DNA from: Aphelocoma coerulescens
Lineage: Eukaryota; Chordata; Aves; Passeriformes; Corvidae
DNA length: 64,000 nt
Direction of reading: 5' to 3'
Assembly: GCF_041296385.1 (NCBI RefSeq)
Contig: NC_091023.1
Span: forward strand, 7,812,924-7,876,923
Notes under the pieces: generated by a model
Seen by the model: only the letters and a program-made list of their open reading frames with translations
What the model was told of the DNA's origin: nothing
Database searches by the model: none
Program-made: the position numbers and the translations under genes
Part shown: in pieces, positions 61,201 to 64,000 of the stretch
Layout: every line of letters starts with the position of its first letter
Numbering within the stretch: the first letter of the stretch is position 1

Positions 61201-64000
61201 TTGATATGTTGAGGAACCAGAACTCTCTCCACGGCCACAAGATCCACTCAGCTTGAATTAAACTACTAAATGAAGGCATAATTCAGTAACTACCCTGACT
61301 TGTCTACTTCACTTGACCTTTAAGATAAACACCACAAGGCTTGACAAAAATCTGTTTATGAAAAACTGTCAGTAAACAGAGCTTGTGGGTAAACAAAGAA
61401 GAGAAACAATTCAAGAATATGCACTCTGTACAAATAAGCATAGCAGCTGTTCTGTCACCAGCATCAATGACAGAGTATTTTACTTAGAAATGTATTTCCA
61501 GCTTTGCTTATTTAACACACTACTGGGAATACCATCAGAGACAGCTATGTTTTTGTGCTCAAGTCCTGGCAGGCCATTAACAGCCAGCCACCAGCTCCAG
61601 CCTACAAGTGCTCTATAAATTGCCAGCAGACTGCTGCCACTTTTCCTGCTCCCCTCCTCACTGGCTTAAATTAAGGGGAGTATTTTTAGCTTGTGGCTTA
61701 ACACACATTAGGAACTAGAACAGTTCAGAAAAGCATTATTTAAACAGTTTGAAGAATATTAGATTTCTTCTGGAAAATGCAGGTGGGATTTTGTAAACTA
61801 CTTCAGAAATTTCGACTACCTAAAACCACTCTGGGCTTGAGCCTCTCGAGCCATGCATGCAACAGGCCCCAACAAGTGTGACTTGCAGGAACACTTACTA
61901 ACATGTAGCTTGTTCTCCAGGATTAAATGAATTTCACCTGGTAGCATACATAGGTGAGCAAATACACTCCTGCTGACACAGTATAAATGGGAAGTGAAGA
62001 ATGGCAAGACCTGAGACACTCCTGTGTCTGAATGCTTACTGCAGTTTCCAGTGAATGCTGTTCAGAAGACCAGTTGCTCATCTTATCTATCTTAAATGTG
62101 ACATTCGCCTCTCATCAATGTTTACTACAAGCCTTTTTCAGCTTTACCAAGTGAGTATAAAAAAAAGCTTGCAAAGCTGACTTTTCATCAGAAACATCTG
62201 ATCATAAAAGGCTACAAGAATCCACCTGTAGGGTCCAAGTAATTTGAAGGGCAGAAAAGCAGAGATCAGTAGGTAAATCCACAGAAATAAACACTCTGGT
62301 TAAAAAAGGAAGACCAAAATCCCACTACTATTAACACAGTCAAGTTGGAAAATTAAAATTTCAACTTGAGCCTTCTTGTATAGTTTAAGAGACGTCATAC
62401 TCAGTGAAACAAGACAAATGGACATCACAAGATGCAGTTACCATCTGCAGGATCGTGACAGACCTAAAAGAAAAACAATAAAACTAAGAACAGTTGTCTA
62501 CTTGACATCTCTTGGACTGAAGAATCTAGGAAGATGGCAATGTTCTCCTAAACTAAGGAGGACATTTCTCCTCCAAAAGCATCCATTAAAAAAAAAAACC
62601 CAAAAACAAAAAAAAAAAACCAAAACAACACAAAAGAAACCCCAACCACCCACAACACATTTAATTTGATCCCAAATGTCAGTTTAGAAGACCATCACCT
62701 CACTTGTTTAACAGAAACAAACCTGGAACTATCAGGCTCTAAATCCTGCCAACAGTTCAACAGACACAGCTCTGACAACCACTGTCCTCAGACAGACCTG
62801 CATTATTTGTGTGACACTCCAAGGAAAGAAATATGCACATGCTTCAAAAACCTAAAACTGTTCAGCCTTCACATCCCAAGTTCTCCTTCCAGACATGGCT
62901 ACACAAGTAAGTCTTCTCTTATTATTGCAAGGCGAAGGTATCTGCTAAGGAGTCACTGCCCTTGTCCAGAGCAGCTGAGTATCTTCTACTGGTACCTTTC
63001 AGCCCTGCAAGTACCACCAGAGACAGCTCTAGCACAAATGAGGGTCTTAAATTCAGCCACCGGACTCTCTAGAAATGCTCTAAAGCACACTAATATTTCA
63101 AATGCCAGTGCAGGCTGACTTAGCACTGAAACTGTCATTGCACATTTTCATAAATTCCTTGAGATAATGATGTATTTTACAAAAACAAAAGCCATGGCTG
63201 CCTAGTGCTAGTTTCAGATTCACCTTTCACAGTATTTGTAACCACAGCCTCAAAGACTTAAAGATAACCCTTGACCCTGTTATCTTAGGTCTACATTCAT
63301 TCATGTATTTTACCAGTTACTTATCTTTCCTGTACGAAAATGAAACTTCCATGCAAACACTGGCTGTCAAAAGACACAGCAAGAAACCTGAGCTCAAAAC
63401 TCTGTCAAAAAAAGAAGAAAATTATCCAAGCAACTTGGAATCAGAGCACCTTTCTATCTCTTCATCACTTACTGCAAATTCAGGTCCCAAGTCTATCAGC
63501 AGTTTCATGAGCTGTCTTAAACCAGAGTAACTTCCACATCAACAAAGTTGCAGCTTTATATATTAATTTTACAGTATCGGTCTTTAGAGAGTTTAGAAGG
63601 GCTTTAGCAAGTACATCTTTCAAAACCAGAATTCATTAATCCTGAATTTTCAGGGTTTTCCTGTTATTATACTGTTCAACTTGAGTACTAGCAGCCAAAA
63701 ACCTTTACCCACCTTACTCATCAATTATGTTTTTTTGTTGAAACTTAGAAAGTGTAAGTTAAGCTCACATCCTTAAACTACAAATACTAATCAAACTTGC
63801 TATTTCTAATTAACAGTGTAAAAATAAAATTGCCCTGGATATGCTGCCACATAGAAACTTACAAGTGAAAACAGGAAAAACACCACCACAGGATCAAGCA
63901 TCACTGGGTTCCATTATTCAAAACAAACATAAACATGAACAGTGTAGCTTCTATTAGGAGCCAGGGTAAATAAATACTTACAATAACATTTGTATTAAGT
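58248..64000 (-). other. SLC25A36 intron 1 (partial, runs off the right edge)
   Basis: At least 5.75 kb upstream of exon 2. I looked for a GC-rich first exon encoding the short N-terminus and found none, so exon 1 and the promoter are probably beyond 64000. Contents are simple sequence only: an A/C-rich patch at about 62587-62655 and a TA run near 59360. A mildly GC-richer patch at 58840-59040 shows no exon features. Confidence 0.8.
62587..62655 (+). repeat. A/C-rich low-complexity patch
   Basis: Runs of A separated by CC or CCC across about 70 bp inside SLC25A36 intron 1. It creates a lysine/proline-rich open frame tail that is not a gene. Confidence 0.75.

Noticed and set aside
1..64000. 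tRNA, rRNA, microRNA or prokaryote-type systems
   Set aside because: No cloverleaf, rRNA core or known microRNA hairpin was recognised by eye, and the sequence is vertebrate intergenic and intronic DNA. A dedicated covariance-model scan was not possible here.

Overview
This is a stretch of vertebrate nuclear DNA, almost certainly from a bird. It is AT-rich, gene-poor and repeat-poor. The interspersed repeats I recognise are three short CR1-type LINE tails (the 3' end family typical of birds) and one solo LTR. Its one certain gene has GT-AG introns and is a close match to vertebrate SLC25A36. I see no bacterial-style operon, CRISPR array, tRNA or rRNA. Long open frames elsewhere are chance or repeat-driven.

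Layout, left to right. Positions ~470-1890 are a CpG island holding a 40-bp GC-rich minisatellite (1120-1507). A strong splice donor at 1570/1569, reading on the minus strand, suggests the first exon and promoter of a gene that continues leftwards out of the window. In human the next gene downstream of SLC25A36, on the same strand, is SPSB4, so this is a reasonable but unproven candidate. Positions 1.9-38.2 kb are non-coding: CR1 fragments at 8.45-8.68, 31.66-31.76 and 32.11-32.19 kb, a 437-bp solo LTR at 24.50-24.93 kb, an AT-rich hairpin cluster at 30.09-30.19 kb, a 26-bp perfect palindrome at 20.26 kb, a G-quadruplex motif at 6.72 kb, and a few stretches that look like conserved regulatory DNA. 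A second, small CpG-rich patch lies at 38.19-38.41 kb.

From ~39.1 kb to beyond the right edge lies SLC25A36, a mitochondrial pyrimidine/guanine nucleotide carrier, on the minus strand. Six coding exons are resolved to the base by frame continuity and GT-AG junctions: 58077-58247, 54184-54261, 51504-51604, 44061-44127, 42281-42570 and 41374-41567. Together they encode about 300 residues ending in a TAG stop at 41374-41376. The first coding exon (about 13 residues) and the promoter lie beyond position 64000. A poly(A) signal candidate at 39158-39163 would give a ~2.2 kb 3' UTR.

I found no new multi-gene system. The points most worth a second look are the minisatellite beside a probable first exon, the unexplained CpG patch with a minus-strand donor at 38.3 kb, an octamer-TATA promoter inside the solo LTR, the AT hairpin cluster, and an arginine near a usually conserved glycine of the carrier.
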